Shown: positions 45,200 to 53,759 of the stretch, in pieces | How the letters are laid out: every line of letters starts with the position of its first letter | How positions within the stretch are numbered: the stretch's first letter is position 1 | Assembly (NCBI RefSeq): GCF_051379705.1 | Contig: NZ_CP179868.1 | Location: 496,001 to 560,000 of the forward strand | Length of the DNA: 64,000 nucleotides | Direction: 5' to 3' | From: Ekhidna sp051379705 | GTDB taxonomy: Bacteria; Bacteroidota; Bacteroidia; Cytophagales; Cyclobacteriaceae | Program-made: the position numbers and the translations under genes | The notes under the pieces: model-generated | Databases searched by the model: none | Seen by the model: only the letters and a program-made list of their open reading frames with translations | Told to the model about the DNA's origin: nothing

Positions 45200-48100
45200 A
45201 CCATATGTTGCCTCCCGCGTTTTCAATACCTTTTTTGGCTAATGCCAGTCCAATTCCGCTTCCTGTTGATTTTGTACTAAAATAGTTCAGGAATATCTTT
45301 TCCTTCAACTCTTCAGGCACTCCCCTCCCATTATCACTTACGGCCAAAACCCCTTTCCCTGATTTGATTTTGAGAGAAATAATTATTTCCGCCTGTTTAT
45401 CAACGACCGACTGGATGGCGTTCAATACAATGTTGTTCAATATTCTTCTGAAGATATCCTTATCGGCTTCTATCTGAACATTTTCAGCTATATCCAATGA
45501 AATAGTCACCTCTTCTGCGCGATAAAGTGCAGCAATCTCTTTGATCAGCAGACTCCAGTCGAAAACTTGATTATCTGGTGCTGGCATTTCCGCGAAAGCA
45601 GAAAAAGATTCTGCTATCTGACTTAAGGTGTCAACCTGTGTGAGTAAGGAAGTTAGCGTCTCGTGCTCTTTGGATTCAGTTTCATGCTTTCTCAACATTT
45701 GCTGAATTTTCAATTGCATTGGCGTTAATGGATTTTTTATTTCATGAGCTACCTGCTTGGCAATTTCCTTCCACGCCGTTTCCTTCTGGCTTTTTGCAAG
45801 TGCTAATTTGCTATCTTCCAGCTTGACCAACATTTGGTTATAATCCTTCACTAATGAGCCAATTTCATCTGAAGACTCATATTCAATAGGCTTATTCACT
45901 TCCTGCAAAGTGACTCTTCGAATCTTATCGGCAACCATTCGCAAGGGATGCATAAGATTGTTAAGCACCGCGTTACCAAATACGATCGCTATGATGAAAA
46001 TGAAACCAAAGATGGTAATCAGGTTTCCGAACACCTCAATTTGTTGTCTTCTTAAGTGATTCTTAGAGTCAAAAAATGGCATAGCTATGAATCCAGCCAC
46101 TTGATTATCTATGGTATTGACTACCGCATAGCATACCTTATAATCCAGTTTACTTACAGACTCATCAGCAATCATGCTTTGATTTTCCTTTGCCACCAAC
46201 TCCTCAAAAACAATGGGGTTAATTAAGTTTCCTTGCAAGTTCAGGTTGAATATTTCAGGCTGACTTGTAGCAACCAGATAGCCTGATTCATTATAAAAGC
46301 TAAGATCTGATTGAATATAGCTGCTTATTTCTGTAAGGTGATAAGCTGCACGTTCATTATTTACTTCTTCTATATCGGTAGATAATATTTCAGAGATGTA
46401 AAGTGCCTGCTTAATATAACTTCTGTTGATCTCTTCTCGATAAGAAGTATTAAGTGTATTAAGCAAGGCAAAACCTGCGATTAATAGTGGTATGATAAAG
46501 GCAAGCCCAAGGTATAGCTGAATTTTTCCTGTGAAGTTCAGTTTAAATCCGCGCTCAATGACCGAGCTTAAGATGCTAAATGCGCCAAACGAAAAGAGTA
46601 GTAGTAAAAAAAGGAAGGAAAAATTAGTGATTCGATCTCTGGCCTCATACTTATTGGATATGATCAGGATCGTTCTACCATCATCTGTTTTTACACCATA
46701 ATAATGTCGTTCATTTTTCTCGATACCATCAATGTAAAGCTGCGGACGCTCAAAGTCCTCATATTGCGGCCATTCGCCCTGACCAAACTTACTGCGATGA
46801 AATAGAATATCATCTCCGGCAAACACTGCATAGTCAAAATCATTGGACACCGAGAAGTATTTATTGTCTGTCAGCAATGCCGGATAGACACTTGTGGGTA
46901 CACGTTTCTTGATTTGAAGAATGATCAAACCAACAAGGTCGCCCACGTTAATCTTGCAGGTGTACTTAAAAACTGTGCCTTCATCAACAAAATAGATATT
47001 CTCATAGTCAGACTCATTTTCAGGAGTCAGCAGACTATACTCTCGTGTAAATCTTGAATTAAGCTTTAATTGTTGATAGTCTTGAAAAACAATCTCCAAA
47101 TCATACTTATTGAAGTAAGGTGTGAGGAATTCGCTACGAATTCTATCCTCCAAAACCTTTCGGCTTCTTTCGCTTGCGATCAACGCTAAGTTGTCATCAG
47201 TCGATAGCTTTTTGATTGTCTGATCTAAATAGAATTCACCAAGTACGTCACGTTTTAAAAGTAGGTAGTTTGCAAACTTCTTTTTTGAATCAAGTACAGC
47301 GCTTTCTTCATATTTATATATGCAAAATGCAAGCACCGTTGAAATACCAATGCTTACAACCAAAATGAACAACAAATTGGAGTAAGTAAATTCCTTAAAC
47401 GATTTTCCCCACTGATATCTAAGTGAAATAAGAAGTACAGATACGTGCACAAAACTAAAAGTGATAGACAGCACATCCAGCAACCCCATCACCACTGCTG
47501 CAATCATGGCTCCTCCAATTGCATGTGCAATGAAATGACTTCTTCTGATAAGCTGTAATGTGAGATAGGTGAAGTAAAAATATCCTGTGCTTGCCAAAAG
47601 GATGCATATATAGGCAACAGCGCGAAGTAAGTCAAACTGAATCGATTGACCTACGTCAAGTGAGAGCTGAGAATTACTTATTATACTCCAGGCAACATGC
47701 AAAACAAGACCAGACAATATGGTATTTACTGCGCTAATCACAGCAACTCTTGGCCTAGACCTTTTGACCATAGGGAGGTACTTTGTGCTTGACATGATCA
47801 CCACATTCAGTATCATGCAGTTAATTAAAAGATCGCCGAGCGTAGGATTAACTACTGAAGATGTGTACTTGAGTGGATCAAATAAATCATATCTAAAAAG
47901 CAACTGGAACGCATCAAATTCAAGACTTAAATAGCGCAGAATCAGAAGCGCTATTAATGCTCGCCAATAAGATTTGATATTGGCTTGACTGTATTTCCAG
48001 TATTCAGAACATAAAACCAATAAAACAATCAATGCTACCAGAGCATCAATGAATTTATTGGGCATTGATTTAACATCAAAAGACAGTATTTCCCGATAGT

Positions 48101-48554
48101 GATAATCACCAAAATCGACAGAAATATTTAGTGCCGATTCATCAAGCAACCCACTCTTGCTTTCGCTCAAATACTGATTGGAAATAGCATATTTTTCAAC
48201 AAGTTGATGACAGGAAATATAAGAGCAATCTTCTTCAGAAATCTGTTGAATGATAAAGACTCCTAAGTCGTTCTGAATGATTTGAAGAGAATCGGCTGAG
48301 ATATCAGAAATAAAAGGCCGGTTATCACTCCATTCATCTAATCTACCCTTGCACAGAGTTCTTTTCCGAAATAGAGCATTAAAGCTATTTCCATCCTTCC
48401 AGGCACGTAGATCATCTTGTTGTAGATTTACGATCTCATCTAAGCTACTAACAACTCTACGTCGATTTATGTCATCCCAATCAATGAGAAAGTGATTTAT
48501 AAACAATGCGAGTAAACACCCAATAAGTAACCCGATGGATAGCTTCTGATTCAC
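45141..48554 (-). CDS. Large NtrY-like membrane sensor histidine kinase
   Basis: 1137 aa, GTG start. Helices lie at the N-terminus and at about 165-185, then a cluster at about 230-420. A periplasmic/cytosolic sensor part is followed by helices near 640, 690 and 830. A HAMP-like linker (about 865-915, SSDEIGSLVKDYNQML) precedes the phospho-acceptor box VAHEIKNPLTPMQLKIQQML (His about 937). The ATPase domain carries NNIVLNAIQSV, DNGRGVPEE and GSGIGLALAKKG. The architecture resembles NtrY. No response regulator is adjacent. It is the second-to-last gene of the respiratory run. Confidence 0.9.
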   Translation of the reverse strand: MNQKLSIGLLIGCLLALFINHFLIDWDDINRRRVVSSLDEIVNLQQDDLRAWKDGNSFNALFRKRTLCKGRLDEWSDNRPFISDISADSLQIIQNDLGVFIIQQISEEDCSYISCHQLVEKYAISNQYLSESKSGLLDESALNISVDFGDYHYREILSFDVKSMPNKFIDALVALIVLLVLCSEYWKYSQANIKSYWRALIALLILRYLSLEFDAFQLLFRYDLFDPLKYTSSVVNPTLGDLLINCMILNVVIMSSTKYLPMVKRSRPRVAVISAVNTILSGLVLHVAWSIISNSQLSLDVGQSIQFDLLRAVAYICILLASTGYFYFTYLTLQLIRRSHFIAHAIGGAMIAAVVMGLLDVLSITFSFVHVSVLLISLRYQWGKSFKEFTYSNLLFILVVSIGISTVLAFCIYKYEESAVLDSKKKFANYLLLKRDVLGEFYLDQTIKKLSTDDNLALIASERSRKVLEDRIRSEFLTPYFNKYDLEIVFQDYQQLKLNSRFTREYSLLTPENESDYENIYFVDEGTVFKYTCKINVGDLVGLIILQIKKRVPTSVYPALLTDNKYFSVSNDFDYAVFAGDDILFHRSKFGQGEWPQYEDFERPQLYIDGIEKNERHYYGVKTDDGRTILIISNKYEARDRITNFSFLFLLLLFSFGAFSILSSVIERGFKLNFTGKIQLYLGLAFIIPLLIAGFALLNTLNTSYREEINRSYIKQALYISEILSTDIEEVNNERAAYHLTEISSYIQSDLSFYNESGYLVATSQPEIFNLNLQGNLINPIVFEELVAKENQSMIADESVSKLDYKVCYAVVNTIDNQVAGFIAMPFFDSKNHLRRQQIEVFGNLITIFGFIFIIAIVFGNAVLNNLMHPLRMVADKIRRVTLQEVNKPIEYESSDEIGSLVKDYNQMLVKLEDSKLALAKSQKETAWKEIAKQVAHEIKNPLTPMQLKIQQMLRKHETESKEHETLTSLLTQVDTLSQIAESFSAFAEMPAPDNQVFDWSLLIKEIAALYRAEEVTISLDIAENVQIEADKDIFRRILNNIVLNAIQSVVDKQAEIIISLKIKSGKGVLAVSDNGRGVPEELKEKIFLNYFSTKSTGSGIGLALAKKGIENAGGNIWFESRREEGTTFFISMPLVD

Positions 48555-48591
48555 AAACCTGAAGTTACAATAATCGGACCTTTAATTGTAG

Positions 48592-48942
48592 CTAGGTCTT
48601 CCAAATAAGGTACAAGAATACCACTCTCGAATACCGAAAATTCAGTGGGAAAAGTAACAATGCTACCACGAGAATCGTGATAAGGTAAACGTTCAACGAA
48701 GGATCATTGAAGAAGTAATAGAGAATGAAAGCCGTAACAAGGAAAATGCCAGTTGAAAAGCCATAGCTCACATACATGGCTCCATAGAAATTACCAGGTT
48801 CCTTCTCATACCTCAACTGGCAATTGGGACATTTTTCATGCGTGGAGGACATTTTCGCAAGATTGAAGGTGCCATGTGTGAATATTTCTCCTTCACGACA
48901 CCTCGGGCACTTAGCTTTTAAAACGCTCGATAAGACTGACAC
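48592..48942 (-). CDS. DUF983 membrane protein
   Basis: 116 aa using the GTG at 48942; an open frame reaches 49029, but it begins inside the upstream gene and adds unlikely residues. The N-terminal zinc-ribbon-like pairs CPRCREGEIF and CPNCQLRYEKEPGNFYGAMYVSYG are the DUF983 signature, and two membrane helices follow. The family occurs near terminal oxidase genes and is presumed to help oxidase assembly. It overlaps the upstream 83-aa gene by 32 bp, so translation is probably coupled. Confidence 0.85.
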   Translation of the reverse strand: MSVLSSVLKAKCPRCREGEIFTHGTFNLAKMSSTHEKCPNCQLRYEKEPGNFYGAMYVSYGFSTGIFLVTAFILYYFFNDPSLNVYLITILVVALLLFPLNFRYSRVVFLYLIWKT

Positions 48943-49162
48943 TCTTTGTTGTTTTACTGTTTCTGTACCAAAGGAAAATAAGAACGAATACGACAATGTA
49001 TGGCGTAAAAAACAAGAACATAATTCCATTATTTAACCCTTCCGCCATTGATGTCTCACCTGCACTCACATTGTTTTTTATCTGAGTTCTGCACATCGCA
49101 CACTGAGCCCAATTGATCAGAGGAACAAATAAAAAAGAAGCAAATACAAGTACTTTCTTCAT
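48911..49162 (-). CDS. Small exported/membrane protein with CxxC in the oxidase cluster
   Basis: 83 aa. A signal peptide (VLVFASFLFVPLINWA) is followed directly by QCAMCRTQIKNN, a CxxC pair at the mature N-terminus that could bind copper or do thiol chemistry. A membrane helix lies at about 48-68. Such short proteins sit between DUF420 and DUF983 genes in Bacteroidota oxidase clusters, so a role in oxidase metallation is reasonable but unproven. Confidence 0.75.
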   Translation of the reverse strand: MKKVLVFASFLFVPLINWAQCAMCRTQIKNNVSAGETSMAEGLNNGIMFLFFTPYIVVFVLIFLWYRNSKTTKSVSLIERFKS

Positions 49163-49166
49163 AAGG

Positions 49167-49745
49167 TTAAAAGTAGTATGGCTTTATCATAAAATATACA
49201 ATAACTCCTGTGATAGACACATACATCCAAACAGGATAGGTATACTTTACTATCTTCTTATGCCGTACAATTTGATTAGATAATGCATAATAGAAAGCAA
49301 ACAAAACAAATGGAACGACCAAAATGGATAGTAAAATATGACTTGCTAGTATAACCAAATAAACCACCCTACTGGTTCCTGCTGCAGCAGATTCTATTTC
49401 ATCAACCAACCCATCATGATTTAAATCTCCAAACTTTACAGATGGTACATTGGAGTGATAAAGGATGTAAGAGACCAGAAACAAAACACCGAGAAATAAG
49501 GATGCGAACATAAAGGATCTATGGGTTACCATATTTCCTTTTTTTATAGCAATCAGAGCAGCTAGTAATGTAAAAACAGTAAGTGAATTAATAATGGCGT
49601 GAACACTTGGCAAAACCTTTACCCAATCTCCTGCACCGAACTTAGCAGGGAAAATGATGAGAAAAGCCACCACCACCGGAATCAAAATCGAAACACCATA
49701 AATAATTCGCAGGTAGAATCTATTATCTCTTAGTCCCTTTTCCAT
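49167..49745 (-). CDS. DUF420 membrane protein (CtaM-like)
   Basis: 192 aa with about five membrane helices. The DUF420 histidines lie in PSVHAIINSLT, THRSFM, YHSNVPS and ASHILLSI. CtaM, in the same family, is needed for heme-copper oxidase assembly in Firmicutes. A short loop near residue 110 contains DLNHDGLVDEIE, a perfect EF-hand calcium-loop pattern, on a soluble face between helices. The start lies within the end of the upstream gene (23-bp overlap). Confidence 0.88.
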   Translation of the reverse strand: MEKGLRDNRFYLRIIYGVSILIPVVVAFLIIFPAKFGAGDWVKVLPSVHAIINSLTVFTLLAALIAIKKGNMVTHRSFMFASLFLGVLFLVSYILYHSNVPSVKFGDLNHDGLVDEIESAAAGTSRVVYLVILASHILLSILVVPFVLFAFYYALSNQIVRHKKIVKYTYPVWMYVSITGVIVYFMIKPYYF

Positions 49746-50148
49746 AAGTCTGCTGAAGCATTAAAATATCTAGTTCAGTTAACAACTGATCAACCCCTTC
49801 TCTGGATAGCTGATAGCTCCCCCAAATTCCTTCATTATTTACTAAAACAAAATCAGCATCGGATTGATTAATGCAATTAAAGAAAGATGGAGATTCATAG
49901 ATCATGTTAGCCTTCCGCTTATCAGCTGCGTAAATCACCCGATTCATGTAGTTTGTCTCAATGATGGAGAGAGAGTCGTCTATCGAAACAATAGAGATTG
50001 AATCGTATTGATTGCAACTTTGTGGAACCACTGATAATAGATTCAATGAGAACCGATTATCTCCGAATAGCTGCAATAGAAGATACCAACCGACTGGTAT
50101 CAGAAATACAATAAATATGATGATTCGCTTAAGCCCTCGACCCTTCAA
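49723..50148 (-). CDS. Short membrane-anchored protein at the SCO1 position of the operon
   Basis: 141 aa. TTG start at 50148; the only upstream in-frame signal is the stop of the preceding gene. One N-terminal membrane helix (IIIFIVFLIPVGWYLLLQL) is followed by a soluble domain whose end (DADFVLVNNEGIWGSYQLSREGVDQLLTELDIL) reads like the last part of a thioredoxin fold. That is where SCO-type copper chaperones normally sit, between oxidase subunit IV and DUF420, but the CxxxC and His ligands are missing. It may be a degenerate SCO relative or an assembly factor with another task. Confidence 0.6.
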   Translation of the reverse strand: MKGRGLKRIIIFIVFLIPVGWYLLLQLFGDNRFSLNLLSVVPQSCNQYDSISIVSIDDSLSIIETNYMNRVIYAADKRKANMIYESPSFFNCINQSDADFVLVNNEGIWGSYQLSREGVDQLLTELDILMLQQTYGKGTKR

Positions 50149-50160
50149 CTGACAGTCTTA

Positions 50161-50490
50161 TCAATACAGAGCTTTTAGAATCGCATCTCCCTGGTAGATC
50201 ATAATGAAGATCAGGAAAACAACAAAAAGCATAGGAAGAACAATCGACATTTTCAGCGATTTCTTCTCATGACCAAGGTGCATGAATTCAGCAACTATGT
50301 AATAAGCTTTCACTATCGTAAGCACGATAAATACAATGACTCTTGTCCATTTGTATTCAGAAGGAACTGTAAAAGCAATTAAAAATTCAAACGCAGTGAT
50401 GGCTGCTAAATAGAGCATCACTTTAATAAAATTCCTCACTTTAGCCTTGTCTACCGGCTTTACTTCGATTTGTGGAGTTTGTTGTTCCAT
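50161..50490 (-). CDS. ctaF: Cytochrome c oxidase subunit IV
   Basis: 109 aa with three membrane helices (about 20-40, 48-70, 82-104), as in caa3 subunit IV. The central region VFIVLTIVKAYYIVAEFMHLGHE carries the family pattern (KAYYVxxxFMHL). It stabilises the oxidase complex; it binds no cofactor. It lies 18 bp after the subunit III gene and 12 bp before the SCO-position gene. Confidence 0.92.
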   Translation of the reverse strand: MEQQTPQIEVKPVDKAKVRNFIKVMLYLAAITAFEFLIAFTVPSEYKWTRVIVFIVLTIVKAYYIVAEFMHLGHEKKSLKMSIVLPMLFVVFLIFIMIYQGDAILKALY

Positions 50491-50508
50491 TTTCTAAAAA
50501 AGATAAGA

Positions 50509-51264
50509 TTAAACAAGGTAAAAGAATGTAAATACAAAGACCCATACAAGGTCTACAAAGTGCCAATAAAGACCGACTTTTTCTACCATTTCGTAGTGCC
50601 CTCGTTTCTCGAAAACACCAACAGTTGCCTGATAGAATATGATGAAATTGATCAATACCCCACTAAATACGTGGAATCCGTGAAATCCTGTTATAAAGAA
50701 AAATAGCGCCGCAAAGTTTGGTGGTCCATATTGATTAGATGATAGGCCGGCACCTTGAAGGAAGTTTCCAACACCGTTCATAGACATATCCGACCCGTGA
50801 ATGAAATGACCCCACTCCCATGCCTGGCAACCAAGGAAGGTAAGTCCTCCAAGAATCGTCCAAAGCATCCACTTCTCCACTGCTTTTCTATCCATTCGTT
50901 CACCAGCCTCAACAGCTAACACCATCGTGACACTACTGATAATCAAAATGAACGTCATTAAACCTACAAATACCAAAGGTGCACTCTCTATTCCTAGCGA
51001 ATGCATTCCTGGAAACGCCTCAAATACTTTTTCAGGAATTGGCCAGTACTCTTGAGAAAACTTGAAGTCAGCTACAGAGCCAGCATAAGCTGGATGACTG
51101 AAACGAATGAGACCATAAGTGATCAATAAAGCGGAGAACGTAAAAGCATCTGATAATAGGAAAAACCACATCATCAGCTTGCCGTAGCTTACTTTCATTG
51201 GAGAAACACCTCCACCCCAAATGTTCTTTTTGTCTTCTTCTACTATTGCAGCCGAGTTAGCCAT
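50509..51264 (-). CDS. ctaE: Cytochrome c oxidase subunit III
   Basis: 251 aa with seven-helix subunit III character. Motifs include MMWFFLLSDAFTFSALL, QAWEWGHFIH and FFITGFHGFHVFSGVL (conserved His/Glu). It lends stability and a lipid pool to subunit I; it carries no metal. A second subunit III-like gene lies directly upstream, 19 bp away, so the complex may contain two related subunits or two domains of a split one. Confidence 0.95.
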   Translation of the reverse strand: MANSAAIVEEDKKNIWGGGVSPMKVSYGKLMMWFFLLSDAFTFSALLITYGLIRFSHPAYAGSVADFKFSQEYWPIPEKVFEAFPGMHSLGIESAPLVFVGLMTFILIISSVTMVLAVEAGERMDRKAVEKWMLWTILGGLTFLGCQAWEWGHFIHGSDMSMNGVGNFLQGAGLSSNQYGPPNFAALFFFITGFHGFHVFSGVLINFIIFYQATVGVFEKRGHYEMVEKVGLYWHFVDLVWVFVFTFFYLV

Positions 51265-51283
51265 TCGTGTTAGATTTTGTAGG

Positions 51284-51856
51284 TTAATTATTGAAAATCA
51301 AAAATAAGTATAAATACAACCAAAGTCCACCTAGAAAATGCCAGAAAGTGGCACACATTTCTAATCGAACTAAACTCTTGGAATGTACTTGATATTTAAA
51401 AGCTTTTCTAAGGACAATAAGCAGGAATATTATCGCACCAACAAGGTGTACAACATGAAGTCCTGTAAAAATATAAATGAAGGAGCTTGCCGGATTACCA
51501 ACAAAATGATATCCTCCATCAACCAATTGGCCCCAAGCCTGAAGCTGTCCAACAATAAATATGATCGCTAGTATGGCCGTAAGCGCCAAGCCAATCCTGA
51601 TGTTTTTAATGTTATTCTTCTTAGCCGAAATATAAGAATAGTGCATAGTTACACTGCTTAGGATAATAACAACTGTGGTAAACTTAAAGAGCGATGGGAA
51701 ATCTATATACACCCAATCACCAATTGATTTCTTAACTATATATGCACTAGATAATGAAATAAAAACCATTATCACGGATACCAAAAACAGCCACATCGCA
51801 AACTTCTGTGGATGCATAGATCTAACCTTATTTCCCGTTTGCATTTCTCCAGTCAT
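51284..51856 (-). CDS. Subunit III-like oxidase protein, short form
   Basis: 190 aa with five helices (MWLFLVSVIMVFISLSSAYI first), including YIFTGLHVVHLVGAIIF and FWHFLGGLWLYLYLFL (conserved His pair and Trp). This is the five-helix subunit III type. It is encoded just before the seven-helix paralogue and overlaps the ctaB stop by 4 bp (ATGA). It is probably an integral part of the same oxidase. Confidence 0.9.
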   Translation of the reverse strand: MTGEMQTGNKVRSMHPQKFAMWLFLVSVIMVFISLSSAYIVKKSIGDWVYIDFPSLFKFTTVVIILSSVTMHYSYISAKKNNIKNIRIGLALTAILAIIFIVGQLQAWGQLVDGGYHFVGNPASSFIYIFTGLHVVHLVGAIIFLLIVLRKAFKYQVHSKSLVRLEMCATFWHFLGGLWLYLYLFLIFNN

Positions 51857-52743
51857 ATCTTATCTAATAAAAAGGTTATTTGGACGATTGGAAGGTATAT
51901 AAAGGAGCCAAACATAATTCGACGAGCCTTCTGATTGGAAGTATCCTTCATCAAACTAAATGTCTGAGCTAAGAATAACACTCCACAAATGGTGGCAACT
52001 ACCCCACTTGTTAAACCTGTCAATCCAAAATAAGTAGGCAATAAGCCCAACGGCAATAAGAACAGCGTATATACCATAATGTTTATTGCTGTATTCAAAT
52101 CTTTAGCTCCACCACCAGGCAAAAGCTTAAATCCTGCTTTTTTATAGTCTTCATCTGAAACCCAAGCGATAGCCCAGAAATGCGGAAACTGCCAAATAAA
52201 TTGGATTCCAAAAATGATCATCGCCTCGTAGGACAATGCTCCACTTGCAGCCGCCCAGCCAATTAATGGAGGTAAAGCTCCGGGTATAGCTCCTACAAAA
52301 ACAGCTATAGATCCAACTCGCTTAAGCGGAGTATAGACAAATGCATATAACAGTAATGATAAGAGGGATAAAGAGGTGGCCAACAGGTTAGTTGCAAGGA
52401 ACATTAGCACCAAACCAGCTATTCCTGTAAGTATGCTAAACCACACAGCTTCAGCTTCCGTAATTCGATCCGAAGGCAATGGTCTGTTTCGAGTCCGATT
52501 CATTATCGCATCATACTTTTGTTCAATTACCTGATTGATAGTAACCGACGAACCAGAAACTAAAAACCCTGCAATCAGGAAAATCATTAAACTGCTCCAG
52601 CTGAACACTGACTGTGTTGCCAATGCGTATCCAAAACCTGATGAGAATACCACTAGGAATGAAAGTCGTGGTTTAAGAAGCTCGAAATAAGCCTTTAACT
52701 TCTCTCCAACGCTTATATCAATATGTGAAATCGACGTGCTCAC
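51853..52743 (-). CDS. ctaB: Protoheme IX farnesyltransferase (heme O synthase)
   Basis: 296 aa, UbiA-superfamily membrane prenyltransferase that adds farnesyl to heme B to make heme O. The first Asp-rich motif reads YDAIMNRTRNRPLPS and the second DEDYKKAGFKLLPGG; FIWQFPHFWAIAWV is the heme O synthase signature. It starts with GTG in a GTGA overlap with the ctaA stop. The product goes to CtaA, encoded just upstream. Confidence 0.96.
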   Translation of the reverse strand: MSTSISHIDISVGEKLKAYFELLKPRLSFLVVFSSGFGYALATQSVFSWSSLMIFLIAGFLVSGSSVTINQVIEQKYDAIMNRTRNRPLPSDRITEAEAVWFSILTGIAGLVLMFLATNLLATSLSLLSLLLYAFVYTPLKRVGSIAVFVGAIPGALPPLIGWAAASGALSYEAMIIFGIQFIWQFPHFWAIAWVSDEDYKKAGFKLLPGGGAKDLNTAINIMVYTLFLLPLGLLPTYFGLTGLTSGVVATICGVLFLAQTFSLMKDTSNQKARRIMFGSFIYLPIVQITFLLDKI

Positions 52744-53759
52744 TTTTGTAATTTGAGTCGCAAAGTTAAATAAAACAGTAGGCTAAAGATACCAACTGCA
52801 AGAATTAAATGTAGTGGTTGAAGCCAAAATGGAAATGAGAAACGAGCCATTCCAATTCCTGCTATCATCACTAGAAAAACCAATAATACTAAACTAGCAG
52901 AAGCTTTTTTCAGCCAATCTACCTGTGTTTTACGAGCATAAATCGCGATCGCAACCGAACCTACCAATATAAGCCATGAGTAAGATCGATGAATAAAAAA
53001 TGATGAACTTAAACTGTTACTCCATTCATTCCTTTCAATAGCAGAGATTAGTAAATCATCAATTGTTCCTCGTACTTCAGTCCCAAGTATTAATTGAGGA
53101 ATGAATAAAATGGTCATCATCAAGCTGATCGAAAACAAAATCGAGTGATCAAAGGTCTTTAATGATTTCACGCGTACATTCATCCATATTAGCATCGCAA
53201 CTATCACTAATGCCAAAATCATATGGAAAGTTATAAACCCATGAAGCAAATTGGTTGAAACAACCAGCGACCCTACCCATCCTTGAAATCCAGTCAGAAA
53301 GAAGATTGAAATTCCCATAATTGGGATCCAAACTGATTGCTTTCTAAAAGAGAGGGACCAAACCATATTCATGAACACAAACAAACCAATTAATACACCT
53401 ACCAGTCTATTGATGTATTCAATCCAAGCTTTTGTAACGTCGAATTCTTGTTCTAGAAGGACTGCTGGATCTTGAGTAATTCTGGCACTTAAATCACTAT
53501 AGCCCAGATTATTAAAAAGCCGAGCCAATCGTTCATTTTTAGATATTCGTTGTTCACGAAATACATCCTGGTAATTTTCAGGTAAAGCTTCAGAAGTGGT
53601 CGGAGGAATATACGAGCCGAAGCATTTGGGCCAATCCGGACATCCCATGCCTGCTCCCATTACACGCACAATGCTTCCCACCAGGATCAGCACAAATACT
53701 GATCCTAGTGTAATAGCATTAATTCTTAGAAAATTCCTTTGGTTAATTAGCTTTCTCAA
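52740..53759 (-). CDS. ctaA: Heme A synthase (COX15/CtaA)
   Basis: 339 aa with eight helices. It oxidises a methyl group of heme O to make heme A. Seen are GAGMGCPDWPKCFGSYIPP (Cys pair in the first loop), HGFITFHMIL, FFIHRSYSWLIL and WLQPLHLILAVG with heme-ligand histidines. The helix equivalent to EYIHR in other CtaA proteins reads EYINR, so one of the usual histidines is Asn. I believe this is common in Bacteroidota. It starts with TTG, overlapping the ctaD stop by 17 bp. Confidence 0.93.
   Translation of the reverse strand: MRKLINQRNFLRINAITLGSVFVLILVGSIVRVMGAGMGCPDWPKCFGSYIPPTTSEALPENYQDVFREQRISKNERLARLFNNLGYSDLSARITQDPAVLLEQEFDVTKAWIEYINRLVGVLIGLFVFMNMVWSLSFRKQSVWIPIMGISIFFLTGFQGWVGSLVVSTNLLHGFITFHMILALVIVAMLIWMNVRVKSLKTFDHSILFSISLMMTILFIPQLILGTEVRGTIDDLLISAIERNEWSNSLSSSFFIHRSYSWLILVGSVAIAIYARKTQVDWLKKASASLVLLVFLVMIAGIGMARFSFPFWLQPLHLILAVGIFSLLFYLTLRLKLQK

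Noticed and set aside
48943..49029. Longer N-terminus of the DUF983 protein
   Set aside because: It would overlap the 83-aa gene by over 110 bp and does not resemble known DUF983 starts. The GTG at 48942 is more reasonable.
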